Source: Candidatus Hydrogenedentota bacterium (lineage in GTDB: Bacteria > Hydrogenedentota > Hydrogenedentia > Hydrogenedentales > CAILVY01). From it: a stretch of 47,249 nt of DNA. Positions 15,895-24,524 of this stretch are shown here, in pieces; within the stretch, counting starts at the first letter, position 1; every line of letters begins with the position of its first letter. A program made the position numbers and the translations under genes. Where the stretch lies: positions 1 to 47,249 of the forward strand of contig CAILVY010000385.1 of NCBI GenBank assembly GCA_903837785.1. Direction: 5' to 3'. Under the pieces are notes generated by a model. That model ran no database searches. It was not told the DNA's origin and worked only from the letters and a program-made list of their open reading frames with translations.

Positions 15895-17166
15895 TTACAG
15901 TGCCCAGGAGTAATCCTCGGGCATGACCACTTTCTCCTGGTCCTGGATGTAGTGCTTCGGGTCGTCCGTGAGCGGTATGTTCGATACGGTCTTGGCTTCC
16001 TCCGCGCCGAAGAAGTCGGCGTAGTCGCCATGGAACCCGTCGCAGATATTCCGGAGTGAACAGGTCTTGCAGGCTTCGCCGTACTTGTAGCCGCAATCGT
16101 CCTTTGCGCGGCGGCGCGCTTCCTCCCGATAGACCACGTCCCGGCCCCGCACCGCCTGAGTGACCTGCGAAAGCGTCCGCTGAATGGCGAACTTGATCCC
16201 CTGCTTCAACGGGTGCTTCTCGTAATTGTCGCGGACCAGATGGGCCGGCGCCTTGTATACGCGGTAGGCGTAGGGGCCGATGCGGTAGGGCGGGGACGGA
16301 TTGCCGTCGCGCATCATCTGCGTGGGCATCATCGTCCACATCCAGCTTTGATAGTCCCATTCGTGCACATCGTAGGAGAGCTGCTGGAAGTTGTAGAAAT
16401 TCTTGCGATGCCGTTCTTCGGCCATGCACATCGGCAGATAGCGCACATTCGTCTCGATGCCGGCTGCTTCCAGCATGTCGATGGCCTCAGTCAGGCGCGG
16501 CTTGATCACGGAGTAGCGTTCCACCGTCTCGGCCTGGCGATGGCCCGTGTTCTGATCGCTGAAGGGGTTGAAGGCGATGAAATTGACCGCGTTCGCGCCG
16601 TATTCGATGGCCTTCGCGGCCACCTGCGTGATGACCGGCACCACCGGTTTCGACATCGTGCAATTGAATCGGAAGGGGAGATCGAGTTCGCGCATCCGTT
16701 CGATGGACGCGGTGATCTTCTCATAGGCGCCCTTGACGCGCACCGCCTCATTGTGTGCTTCGCCGATGCCGTGGAGACTGACCAGGAAATCGCGGACCCC
16801 GGCATCCCGGAACTCCTCGAGTTTGCCCGGTTTCCCGAGAATCAGGCCATTGGTGATCAGCGTGGGGGAGAGGCCGATGTCCCGGCAGTACGAGACCAGC
16901 TCGAGGATATCCTTGTGGATGGTCGGCTCCCCGCCCTGAATGTCGATGGAACGGTTGTCGTAGAAATAGCGGAGCGTCTTGCAGATCTGCTTGGCCTTGT
17001 CCAGGCTCATGAAGGCATGTTCGGGATGATGGTGATCCTCGATGCGGTTGATGAAATAACAGAAGTAGCATCGGAGGTTGCAGGTTTGGCCGAGCCACAT
17101 CACCCCGCGCTTTGTCAGCACCCGCTTCGTGGTCTTTGTGAAATTCTTCGAACGGTTCTGCTCCAT
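15895..17166 (-). CDS. Radical SAM enzyme with C-terminal SPASM/twitch-like cluster, in ABC-exporter operon
   Basis: A 423-residue radical SAM enzyme. The 4Fe-4S/SAM motif is C29NLRC33YFC36, followed by DIQGGEPTIHKDILELVSY (GGEP motif) and SPTLITNGLILGK. The C-terminus has CGYKYGEACKTCSLRNICDG, four cysteines in a SPASM/twitch-like pattern that probably holds an auxiliary cluster. The B12-binding domain of class B enzymes is absent. Its ATG is only 4 nt after the stop of the ABC ATPase, and its ribosome site lies inside that gene, so the exporter and the radical enzyme are co-expressed. The reaction is unknown: modification of a sugar, lipid or peptide moiety of the exported polymer is inferred from context alone. 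ATG 17166 is used; upstream in-frame sequence is not family-like. Confidence 0.85.
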   Translation of the reverse strand: MEQNRSKNFTKTTKRVLTKRGVMWLGQTCNLRCYFCYFINRIEDHHHPEHAFMSLDKAKQICKTLRYFYDNRSIDIQGGEPTIHKDILELVSYCRDIGLSPTLITNGLILGKPGKLEEFRDAGVRDFLVSLHGIGEAHNEAVRVKGAYEKITASIERMRELDLPFRFNCTMSKPVVPVITQVAAKAIEYGANAVNFIAFNPFSDQNTGHRQAETVERYSVIKPRLTEAIDMLEAAGIETNVRYLPMCMAEERHRKNFYNFQQLSYDVHEWDYQSWMWTMMPTQMMRDGNPSPPYRIGPYAYRVYKAPAHLVRDNYEKHPLKQGIKFAIQRTLSQVTQAVRGRDVVYREEARRRAKDDCGYKYGEACKTCSLRNICDGFHGDYADFFGAEEAKTVSNIPLTDDPKHYIQDQEKVVMPEDYSWAL

Positions 17167-17170
17167 CGAA

Positions 17171-19303
17171 TCACGCTTCTCTTGGTTGTGGCGGTGAAAT
17201 GCGAATCCGGCCCGCGAAATAGAGGTGACGTCCTGCCGGGAAATGGAGGCGGCCGCTCTCTGCGGTGCGCAGCGCCTGAAGGACCCGCGCGTTTTCATCA
17301 TACTTCGTATTGATGGCGGTCATTCGGAATGGCAACTCATCTGCCGTGCTTTCCAGCGTAACAGATGGCCGGTCCGAACTCAAGGCGGTGATGCGCTTGC
17401 CGGGCGCATACGACTTGTTCAAGTGCACCCAGGTATCCTTCCCGCGCTCGAAGGGCGGGTATCCGCCCGATTCAAAATCGGTCTGCCAGCGTTCGTAATC
17501 CGGCGCCAGCACCGCAGTCGCATGATATTCCTGCACTTCCAGCGGCTCCAGCGCCTCCAACTCAATTCGCCAGCCGAATCCGTCGTCCAGGCATTCCAGG
17601 GTCCAGTGCTGCCGGAACGGAAAGCGGCGCGACTCTCCGCTCGACCGCAGCACACGGCCGTCGGATTCGATGCTCGTCCAATGCAGGTTCTGGCTGTCGT
17701 TCCAGAGTTGCTGGATCAACATCGACCCATACACATGAAGATACGAGGTGAATTCCTCGCCCTTCCAGGCCAGGCGAATATGCCCCTCTTCAAAGAAGGC
17801 GGTGCAGGGGCCGCTGTCCAGACTGCGCTCGGCGTGCAGGCGTTTCCGGAAGGCCTCGCGGCAGGCGCGGACCTCCTGCCGCATGCTTTCCCGAGCCAGG
17901 GTGGCATCCAGCGTCATGGAAAACAGCGCGTAGCGGCCGGGGGCGAAGCGTTGCTCCTGTTCCCCGAATCGGGCGGAGATCATCATGATGCGGCTGTAGC
18001 CCGAGTACTCGCTGTTCGCCCAGTACATGCTGAATTGCGGCAGGCACGGCTCAAAAGACGCGATGACCGGCTGCAATGCGGAGTCCTCCTCCCCTTCGAT
18101 GGCGGCGAGACGGACATCCTCGCTGCCAAACTGGGCCTTGGAGGGAAAGGCGACCATGTTCCAGGAGAGGTCCGAGGGCCGGATTTCCGGGAACCACCCC
18201 GAGACTTCTCCGTAGTGCCAACGGGTGTAGTGCGCCGGCCAGAAACCGCAGAGGTCGGCCGATTCGAGGGTGACCTCACGGAGCACCTCCATCGCGGCAT
18301 CCCAATGCAGCCGTCCTTGATCCAGCCGGAGCGTCCAAATCAAGCGGAGGGGCAGGCGCGTCATGTGGCCCGCCGCCGTGCAGCCGTGCTCCGTGGCTTC
18401 GCTTACTTCCCATTCCGCCGCGGTGGATCGGTGAATCTGCCCCAGCGAGTGGAGATGCATGACCAGGCCGTCCGGCGCGGTCAACTCCTGCTGATCCCGG
18501 AACAGCGAGACGCGCCCTTCGCACTGGATGGCCTCCAGGGCGCCGCTGCGGAACGTGTGCACGCCCCGTTCCCGGCCCACCTGCCGCAGGTAGAAGCTGA
18601 TCGTCTTCTGCACAGTGTCGCGGTGGAGCATGCGGCCTTTGTCGAGCAGCACCACCCGTTCGCACAGGGTGTTCACGATGCCGAGGTCGTGCGACACGAA
18701 CACGATGGTCTTCTTCTGCTCGCGGAGTTCCCCGATCGTGTGCCGGCACTTGCGCTGGAACTCCTCGTCGCCCACGGACAGCACTTCGTCCACCAGGAAC
18801 ACGTCGGGATTCGTGTGCACGGCAACGGCGAAGCCAATGCGGACATACATCCCGCTGCTGTACGTGTCCACGGGTTGATCGATGAAATCGCCGATGCCCG
18901 AGTATGTGACGATGCTCTCGAAGACCTCGTCCACCTGCGCGTGGCGCATGCCCAGGAGTCCCGCGTTCAGGTACACATTCTCGCGTCCGGTGAGCATGGG
19001 GTGGAACCCCGCCCCCAGTTCGAGCAGCGACGCCACCCGTCCGTGGACGGCCACCCGGCCGGTCGTGGGCAACGACACCCCGGCAATCAGGCTCAGCAGC
19101 GTGCTTTTCCCGGAGCCGTTCCGGCCGATGATGCCCAGGGACTCGCCCGGCTCGACCGAAATCGAAATGTCCTGCAGCGCGGTGATCGTCTCCGCTTTGC
19201 GCCCGCGGAGCCAGTCGCCCAAACCGCCGCGGCCGCGCAGGTCGCGCATGCCGCGCCGCGCGGGAAACGACTTGCTTACGTGGTCCACTTCGATAATGGG
19301 CAT
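17171..19303 (-). CDS. Polysaccharide-export ABC ATPase (Wzt/TagH/KpsT-like) with large unrecognised C-terminal domain
   Basis: A 710-residue protein. Residues ~1-245 are a polysaccharide-type ABC ATPase: MPIIEVDHVSKSFPARRG, Walker A G60RNGSGKST, LLELGAGFHPMLTGRENVYL, signature YSSGMYVRIGFA (~148), Walker B FLVDEVLSVGD (~169) and FVSHDLGIVNTLCERVVLLD. TagH/Wzt-family members usually end here or add a ~150-residue beta domain. This one adds ~450 residues, rich in Trp and aromatics, with internally similar stretches (LIWTLRLDQGRLHWDAAMEV versus QHWTLECLDDGFGWRIELEA), suggesting duplicated beta-sandwich domains. By analogy with Wzt it may recognise the finished glycan; I do not know the family. 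The start ATG overlaps the permease stop by 1 nt (TGATG) and the next gene follows by 4 nt. Confidence 0.88.
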   Translation of the reverse strand: MPIIEVDHVSKSFPARRGMRDLRGRGGLGDWLRGRKAETITALQDISISVEPGESLGIIGRNGSGKSTLLSLIAGVSLPTTGRVAVHGRVASLLELGAGFHPMLTGRENVYLNAGLLGMRHAQVDEVFESIVTYSGIGDFIDQPVDTYSSGMYVRIGFAVAVHTNPDVFLVDEVLSVGDEEFQRKCRHTIGELREQKKTIVFVSHDLGIVNTLCERVVLLDKGRMLHRDTVQKTISFYLRQVGRERGVHTFRSGALEAIQCEGRVSLFRDQQELTAPDGLVMHLHSLGQIHRSTAAEWEVSEATEHGCTAAGHMTRLPLRLIWTLRLDQGRLHWDAAMEVLREVTLESADLCGFWPAHYTRWHYGEVSGWFPEIRPSDLSWNMVAFPSKAQFGSEDVRLAAIEGEEDSALQPVIASFEPCLPQFSMYWANSEYSGYSRIMMISARFGEQEQRFAPGRYALFSMTLDATLARESMRQEVRACREAFRKRLHAERSLDSGPCTAFFEEGHIRLAWKGEEFTSYLHVYGSMLIQQLWNDSQNLHWTSIESDGRVLRSSGESRRFPFRQHWTLECLDDGFGWRIELEALEPLEVQEYHATAVLAPDYERWQTDFESGGYPPFERGKDTWVHLNKSYAPGKRITALSSDRPSVTLESTADELPFRMTAINTKYDENARVLQALRTAESGRLHFPAGRHLYFAGRIRISPPQPREA

Positions 19304-20160
19304 CACAAGTAATCCGAGAAGGTCGGGGCGTGCCGCCGGAAGAGCCACGCGCCGGCAAGCACAAACACGGCCGCGAGCGCCGCGGGCCACAGCAGCAGGC
19401 TGACATCGGGGAAGCGTTGTTCAAACAGGATCTGGCGGTAGGCGTGGAGCAGTTCCGCCATCGGGTTCAACAGGTACAATTTCACGGCCCAGCCGGGCAA
19501 CAGGTTCGTCGTCAGCACCTTGTCCAGCGGGTAAAACACGGGCGAGGCGTAGAAACCGAACATCAACGCCACATTCACCATGTTGCCCACGTCGCGGTAG
19601 ATCACGTGGCCGCACGAGAACAGCAGCGCGAGTCCGGCAGTCAACGCGAACTGGATGGAAAACACCAACGGCAGCCACGCCAACGCCAGGCTGAGGCTGC
19701 CCCCGAGCAGCAGGTGCATCGTGAGCAGCAGCAGCACGCCGATCGCCAGGTTGACCAGCGGCACGGCGATGGCCGCCAGCGGCACCACCTCGCGCGTGAA
19801 ATGGACTTTCTTGATCAGATTCGGGCTGATGACCAGCGAGAATGTGGCGCTCGTCAATGCGGCCGAGGTGTACTGCCAGAAGATCAGGCCGCAAAGGAAC
19901 ATCACGGTGAAAGGGGGGCCGTCTTTCAACGCGGCAAACCCCGCCTTGTCCGCAAGCAGCACGGAGAACACGAACGCGAGGATGAGCGTGAACGCGAGCG
20001 GTTCCAGCACCGCCCACAGGAAACCCATGACCGCGTAGCGATACCGCGCCCGGAGATCTTTCCAGACCAGGTCGCGAAGCAGTTCGCGCGCGCGAATCAG
20101 GTCGCGCGGAATGCGCCTGAATTCCCGCTCGTGCCGGCTGTCGTACTCGAATGCACTCAT
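19303..20160 (-). CDS. ABC-2 type polysaccharide export permease (Wzm/TagG/KpsM-like)
   Basis: A 285-residue inner-membrane permease. It starts MSAFEYDSRHEREFRRIPRD, the cytosolic lead-in, followed by DLVWKDLRARYRYAVMGFLW, a family hallmark, and about six hydrophobic helices including VLEPLAFTLILAFVFSVLL, FCGLIFWQYTSAALTSATF-like segments and SPVFYPLDKVL. It ends VLAGAWLFRRHAPTFSDYL, another hallmark of Wzm/TagG proteins. With the overlapping ATPase it forms a complete exporter for a lipid-linked glycan. ATG 20160 fits the family length. No Shine-Dalgarno is visible, so the transcript may be leaderless or short-leadered; the permease is the first gene of the operon and diverges from the second radical SAM gene. 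Confidence 0.9.
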   Translation of the reverse strand: MSAFEYDSRHEREFRRIPRDLIRARELLRDLVWKDLRARYRYAVMGFLWAVLEPLAFTLILAFVFSVLLADKAGFAALKDGPPFTVMFLCGLIFWQYTSAALTSATFSLVISPNLIKKVHFTREVVPLAAIAVPLVNLAIGVLLLLTMHLLLGGSLSLALAWLPLVFSIQFALTAGLALLFSCGHVIYRDVGNMVNVALMFGFYASPVFYPLDKVLTTNLLPGWAVKLYLLNPMAELLHAYRQILFEQRFPDVSLLLWPAALAAVFVLAGAWLFRRHAPTFSDYL

Positions 20161-20287
20161 TGCGGCGGCATGGTAGCACTGCCACGCGGGCTTTTCAAAG
20201 GGACGGGACGTTTGACCGTGTTTCCTGCGCATGATATGCTGGCACCCTTCCTGGATGCCGCGTGCTCCAAATCGAGGCGGATAAACC

Positions 20288-21556
20288 ATGAGTCTCCCAA
20301 AAGATCCGCATGGTGACAGTCAAGTCACCCGGCTCTTGCGCTGGCAGGCCGGCGAGAAGCCCGGCCCGTGGGAAGTCAGCGTGTTTCCGACAAATCGCTG
20401 CAACCTCGCTTGCAAGATCTGCTGGCTCCGGTGGGCGTTGAAAGAGTTCGGTGACTGTGTGCAGGACCCGGCGGGCGAACTCTCCGACGACCGTTTGCTC
20501 CGACTGGTGGACGAGGGCGCCGAAATGGGGGTGCGCCAGTGGACAATTGTGGGAGGCGGAGAACCCATGACCCGGGGCAAGGTCGTCATGGAGATGTGCG
20601 AACGCATCCGCGCCCTCGGCATGGAAGGCACACTCCATACGAACGCCACCATGTTCAGCAAGAAACAGCTTCAGCAATTGGTCGATATCGGCTGGCCTCG
20701 GCTGCAGGTCAGCCTCGACGGCCCTGAGGCAGAGATCAACGACGCCATCCGGTCGCCGGGTTCTTTCGAGCGTGCTACGGCGAATCTTCGCGCGCTCAGA
20801 GACATGCGCCGGGACAAGGGTGTGACCTTGCCGCTTGTTTCGCTTCACCCCGTCATCACGAGAATGAACGTGGACAAGCTCGACCGCATGTACGAGTTGG
20901 CGGCCGAGCTGGAATGCACGGGCTGTTCCGTCTCGCACTTGCAGGTCGCATATGAGAACTGCGTGCCGTTCGACCTGGCCGCGGAACAGCGGGAACGGCT
21001 TCCCGAGTATTTGATGCAGGCACGGAGACGGGCTTCGGAACTGGGCCTCCAACACAATCTTGATCTCTTCATAGAGGGAGAGTCGGAGAGTCTTCCGCAG
21101 GAGCCCGACATGCCGGAGCCCATCCTGAACGCCCGCTGCTATGAGCCCTGGCTCACCGCCGTGATTACGAACGACGGACGTGTCGGGCCCTGTTGCGTCT
21201 TTGACAATGACGTGGAGGCCGAGAGCCTCCGCGACATGAGCCTTCGCGAAGCGTGGACAGGGACGTATATGGAGCGCGCGCGAAAGGTCATTCTCAAACG
21301 AGGAATGCTGAAGTACTGCCAACAGTGCCCATCATACATTCTGCCCCGGATGATGAACGTACGATGGACTTACGTGCAGGAACATCTGCCGTTAACGCAG
21401 GGCGACTCTGAACCTCGTGCTTACGAAGGCATGTCCTGGCGTCAGTGGGCCGGCACCCTGGCCGGACGCACATGGTCCACCCTGCGCGAACAGGGCATGG
21501 CAGGCACGGTCCGACGCGCACGGGAGTGGTACGCAGTGCATGTCCGCCGCCGTTAA
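20288..21556 (+). CDS. Second radical SAM/SPASM protein
   Basis: A 422-residue radical SAM enzyme. The cluster motif is C38NLAC42KIC45, with VGGGEPMTRGKVVMEM (GGEP), MEGTLHTNATMFSKKQ and RLQVSLDGPEAEINDAIRS (strand-5 region). The C-terminal half shows SPASM-type cysteines: ARCYEPWLTAVI, DGRVGPCCVFDND and KYCQQCPSYI, consistent with one or two auxiliary Fe-S clusters. SPASM enzymes typically modify peptides or sugars/amino groups; the context here is glycan export. The remaining C-terminus is basic and may be membrane-peripheral. It is divergent from the permease operon with a ~127-nt shared gap and convergent with the GT39/TPR gene. It is not a close duplicate of the first radical SAM enzyme. 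Confidence 0.87.
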   Translation: MSLPKDPHGDSQVTRLLRWQAGEKPGPWEVSVFPTNRCNLACKICWLRWALKEFGDCVQDPAGELSDDRLLRLVDEGAEMGVRQWTIVGGGEPMTRGKVVMEMCERIRALGMEGTLHTNATMFSKKQLQQLVDIGWPRLQVSLDGPEAEINDAIRSPGSFERATANLRALRDMRRDKGVTLPLVSLHPVITRMNVDKLDRMYELAAELECTGCSVSHLQVAYENCVPFDLAAEQRERLPEYLMQARRRASELGLQHNLDLFIEGESESLPQEPDMPEPILNARCYEPWLTAVITNDGRVGPCCVFDNDVEAESLRDMSLREAWTGTYMERARKVILKRGMLKYCQQCPSYILPRMMNVRWTYVQEHLPLTQGDSEPRAYEGMSWRQWAGTLAGRTWSTLREQGMAGTVRRAREWYAVHVRRR

Positions 21557-21658
21557 GCCGGCAACTGCCCAGTGGCGGCAGCGTCCCGGCTTCATCGCCC
21601 CATCCAGTGCGAAGCATCAGGAACGCTGCCAGGACCGGAGGAGTGGGGCGGAGCGGAT

Positions 21659-23872
21659 TCAGGAGGCCGGCGTCGTCTCGAGCCGGCGGAGGCCTTCCCG
21701 GGCGCGGTCGTTCTGCGGGTCATATTCAAGCACACGCCGGTATTCCCGTGCCGCCTCTTCCGTATCTCCGCCCTGTTCGAACGCGTGCGCCAGGTTCGTC
21801 CGTGCCAGTGCAAACCGGGGATCCAGGCGAAGGGCCTCCGTGTATTCCCGAATGGCCTCTTCCCGGTTCCCTTGCGCCGCCAGCGCCGCGCCCAGCCCGT
21901 TGTGCGCTTCGGCGAAGCGTGGATTCATCTCCAAGGCCCGGCGATAGTACTCAACTGCCTGCGCGGGATCGCCGAGTTCGAGGAGCATGCGGGCGGCGTT
22001 GTAGGCGGCATGGGGGTCGCGCGGGTTGATCTCGAGTGCGCGGCGATAGTGTTCGAGCGCCTCGGAGAACTTGTCCTGGGACGCGAGGGCATGTCCCCAG
22101 TTGATCTGGGCGATGGCAAGGTTCGGGTTGATGCGCACGGCCGCCGCATACTCGGCCATGGCCTCTTCCGTCTTCCCCAGTTGCGCCAATTCCCACCCGA
22201 GGTTGTTGTGCAGTGCGTCGTGCCTCGGGTCGTGTTCGAGGCCGCGCCGGTAGGCCGCGATGGCCTCTTCGGCACGGCCCAGCTTGGCGAGCAGCCGTCC
22301 CGAATTCGCCCAAACCACCACCGGATCGCCGCCCGCGGCCTCCATGGCCCGATATTCGTCCAGGGCGCGTTCGAGATCGCCCTTCGCCGCATAGGCCACC
22401 GCCTGATGGAAATGCCACGTGCCTTCCGACGCCTTGTAGCCCGTCGGGTTCACACTCGCCGCGGCGAGCACGGCGAGGCCGAATGCAATCATCGCCGCCG
22501 TGGCCGTTCTTGGGCCGCCGGCCAGACGCTGCCCCAGCACGGCGAGGCCATGCCCGCCGAAGATCAGGAGGAAGGGGGTAATCGGCACGCGGTAACGTCC
22601 CGCAATGAAGAAGGGAATTACCGAGAGGAAATAGGCGGCCACGAACAGGAACAGCGCCCCGGCCATCGCCGAGTCCACGGCACTCCGAGTCAGCCGCCAC
22701 GCCAGGAGTCCCAGCGCGAACAGGGCGACGGCAAACGGGAACCCCGGCAGCCAACGCAGCAGCGGCGAGAAGCGCTTGTCGTACTCCATTACCGTGTCGT
22801 TCGTCACTTCCCGTGGCCCCCAGAATAACAACGCCTTCTTGCACGTCTTCATCACGAAGGCCCGGGGATGTTCCTTGATGAACGCGAGAGCCTTGCCGTA
22901 GAAGTAGTGGTTTGCCGCTCCGAAACTCAACGTGGGATCGCCCAGCTTGCGCCCCAGTCCATGCACGATCGCGGGGTAGTCGAAGCAGGTCCAGTTGTCG
23001 ATCCCGGCGAGTTCTTTCAATTCCGGGATCTTCGGCTCGACACACGTGGCGCCCGCGTGATTCCCGACATAGAAATTGAGCCCGCCATAGGACGACACGA
23101 AAATGAACTCGCCGGAGACCCGGTAGTTCCGGACCAGCGCCGGCGCGACCAGCGCAACCGCGCCTAACGTCAAGCCCAATGCCGAAGCCGCGATGGGCCG
23201 CCAGTTCGCGTGACGCCGCAGCACCCAGGCCATCCATGCGAGCAGGAAGGGCGCATAGAGCAGTCCATTCGGGCGGAAGAGCCCGAAGAGGCCCAGGACC
23301 GCTCCGCAGAGCAGCGCGGTCACGAAGCCCGGCCTGGCCCGCCAGATCCGGAGCAGGTGCATTAACGACAACAGAAGAAACACGACCACCGCGGGATAGG
23401 TGAGCAGTCCTTCAAAATAGATGAATGACCAGTAGGTGGCCATCAACGCTGCCGCTATCAAGCCGGAAACGCGCCCGAAGAGCGCCCGTCCCAGCAGGAA
23501 TGCCAGGACCACGTTCAGCAATCCCAACGCCATTTGAAACAGCCGCGGCGCGAACGGATTGACGCCGAAGATCCAGTAGATACCTGCAAGGAAATAGGGA
23601 TAGCCCGGCGGGCGGCCGTACGGCGTGCCCGGGATTTCCGGGTCGTTCACGCCCGGCGGCACGCTCCAGTCCCCCGTGATGAGCGCCCGCGCCCAGTAAT
23701 CGTTATACAAGGGGTCCTGCATCGGCGCCGTGAACGTGGGCCGCTGTGCGATTTCCGCGAGGTAGTCCAGGCGCAACAGCATGCCCGCGATCAGGATGAG
23801 CACGAGTACGGCCCAATCGCCCGGGCGGACACTGCGGCCGGCCGGTTTCTTTCCGGAATCAGGGGGGATCAT
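21659..23872 (-). CDS. GT39-like (ArnT/PMT-type) membrane glycosyltransferase fused to seven TPR repeats
   Basis: A 737-residue protein. Residues ~10-470 hold many hydrophobic helices and the polyprenyl-phosphate-dependent GT-C arrangement: WAVLVLILIAGMLLRLDYLA, then TAPMQDPLYNDYWARALITG with acidic residues in the first periplasmic loop, GRPPGYPYFLAGIYWIFG, and AGRYRVPITPFLLIFGGHG. Residues ~480-735 are seven TPR units with endings such as GLEHDP, AVRINP, ALEINP, ALEMNP, ALRLDP and VLEYDP. It probably transfers a sugar from a polyprenyl carrier outside the inner membrane, with TPRs recruiting a partner. ATG 23872 is used, with AAGGA 12 nt upstream; another ATG lies at 23893 without a ribosome site. 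It converges with radical SAM 2, so it is not in the exporter operon. Confidence 0.85.
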   Translation of the reverse strand: MIPPDSGKKPAGRSVRPGDWAVLVLILIAGMLLRLDYLAEIAQRPTFTAPMQDPLYNDYWARALITGDWSVPPGVNDPEIPGTPYGRPPGYPYFLAGIYWIFGVNPFAPRLFQMALGLLNVVLAFLLGRALFGRVSGLIAAALMATYWSFIYFEGLLTYPAVVVFLLLSLMHLLRIWRARPGFVTALLCGAVLGLFGLFRPNGLLYAPFLLAWMAWVLRRHANWRPIAASALGLTLGAVALVAPALVRNYRVSGEFIFVSSYGGLNFYVGNHAGATCVEPKIPELKELAGIDNWTCFDYPAIVHGLGRKLGDPTLSFGAANHYFYGKALAFIKEHPRAFVMKTCKKALLFWGPREVTNDTVMEYDKRFSPLLRWLPGFPFAVALFALGLLAWRLTRSAVDSAMAGALFLFVAAYFLSVIPFFIAGRYRVPITPFLLIFGGHGLAVLGQRLAGGPRTATAAMIAFGLAVLAAASVNPTGYKASEGTWHFHQAVAYAAKGDLERALDEYRAMEAAGGDPVVVWANSGRLLAKLGRAEEAIAAYRRGLEHDPRHDALHNNLGWELAQLGKTEEAMAEYAAAVRINPNLAIAQINWGHALASQDKFSEALEHYRRALEINPRDPHAAYNAARMLLELGDPAQAVEYYRRALEMNPRFAEAHNGLGAALAAQGNREEAIREYTEALRLDPRFALARTNLAHAFEQGGDTEEAAREYRRVLEYDPQNDRAREGLRRLETTPAS

Positions 23873-23978
23873 CGAGCACTTCGTTCCTTGCATGCCGCCA
23901 TAGTGCGGGGTGATGTCCCTCCGGGTCAAGCCGGACGTGTCGCGGCCCGCGCGGCGCTGCGGAAGGCAGGCCTTCCCC

Positions 23979-24020
23979 AAAAACGACCCGGCGCCGAAGC
24001 AATCCTTCGGCGCCGCGGGT
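23979..24020 (-). terminator. Intrinsic terminator of the zinc-ribbon gene
   Basis: On the minus strand GGCGCCGAAG, loop GATTG, CTTCGGCGCC form a perfect 10-bp stem, extended through a small bulge by ACCC/GGGT. A TTTTT run follows (AAAAA on the plus strand at 23979-23983). It lies just downstream of the small zinc-ribbon gene and insulates it from the glycosyltransferase gene. Confidence 0.85.
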
Positions 24021-24038
24021 TGGCCAGTGATGAGGGGC

Positions 24039-24230
24039 CTATACGGTCAGTGCCGGTCCGGGTGCGTAATCCAGATTCTTGTGGAGTTTCCGAATCTCCT
24101 CGAACGCCTCAGCGGCGCACTTGGGGCAGTACCCATGGCTGATTCGTTCCTGCACCGTGTGGGAAGGCTCAGCGGGCATCCACTTCATGCCCTTCCGTAC
24201 GCGTCCGCATACACAACATTGCACCAGCAT
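24039..24230 (-). CDS. Small zinc-ribbon-like protein
   Basis: A 63-residue cytoplasmic protein, MLVQCCVCGRVRKGMKWMPA, then a short spacer and ERISHGYCPKCAAEAFEEIR. Two CxxC pairs (CVC-type CCVC and CPKC) about 33 residues apart should bind one zinc ion. This short two-CxxC layout is widespread in small bacterial proteins with no established function. ATG 24230 is preferred over the upstream ATG (24278) because the family starts near the first cysteine and AGGCAGG lies about 8 nt upstream. It has a strong terminator right after it and is a one-gene unit. Confidence 0.75.
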   Translation of the reverse strand: MLVQCCVCGRVRKGMKWMPAEPSHTVQERISHGYCPKCAAEAFEEIRKLHKNLDYAPGPALTV

Positions 24231-24524
24231 ACGATACCTGCCTTTCTGCTCCTGAATGTCCGTGCACTCCCATGGCACGAAGCATTTCCTATGCCAAGCC
24301 CTTTCCCCTCCGGCTTGCTTGATTCAACTCCCTGCTTCGCAATAGACTATACCACGCGAGGAAGAAAAAGTTGACAAGGCTGGTCCAAAATGGAGCATGC
24401 CCCCGAGGAACTTTGTGCCGCGTCCCGGAAGCTTTTTGCCCGATCCGTCATCCCGGCGCGGCACGATCGCGTAGCTAACGCAGCCCAGCCGGTGCATTGA
24501 ACGCCGGAATTCTGTCAGGACGCC
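24231..24524. other. Divergent intergenic region before the GldA-like operon
   Basis: A 294-nt gap without a credible gene. A minus-strand TATAGT (24346-24351) could serve as a -10 for the zinc-ribbon gene. A plus-strand TTGACA (24372-24377) lacks a -10 partner at 16-18 nt, so no promoter for the ABC operon can be called. Confidence 0.35.

Noticed and set aside
19304-19390. In-frame upstream extension of the ABC ATPase
   Set aside because: It overlaps the permease end; the TGATG overlap and the family-like start MPIIEVDHVSKSF support 19303.
24372-24400. Promoter with TTGACA before the GldA-like operon
   Set aside because: No acceptable -10 hexamer lies 16-18 nt downstream.
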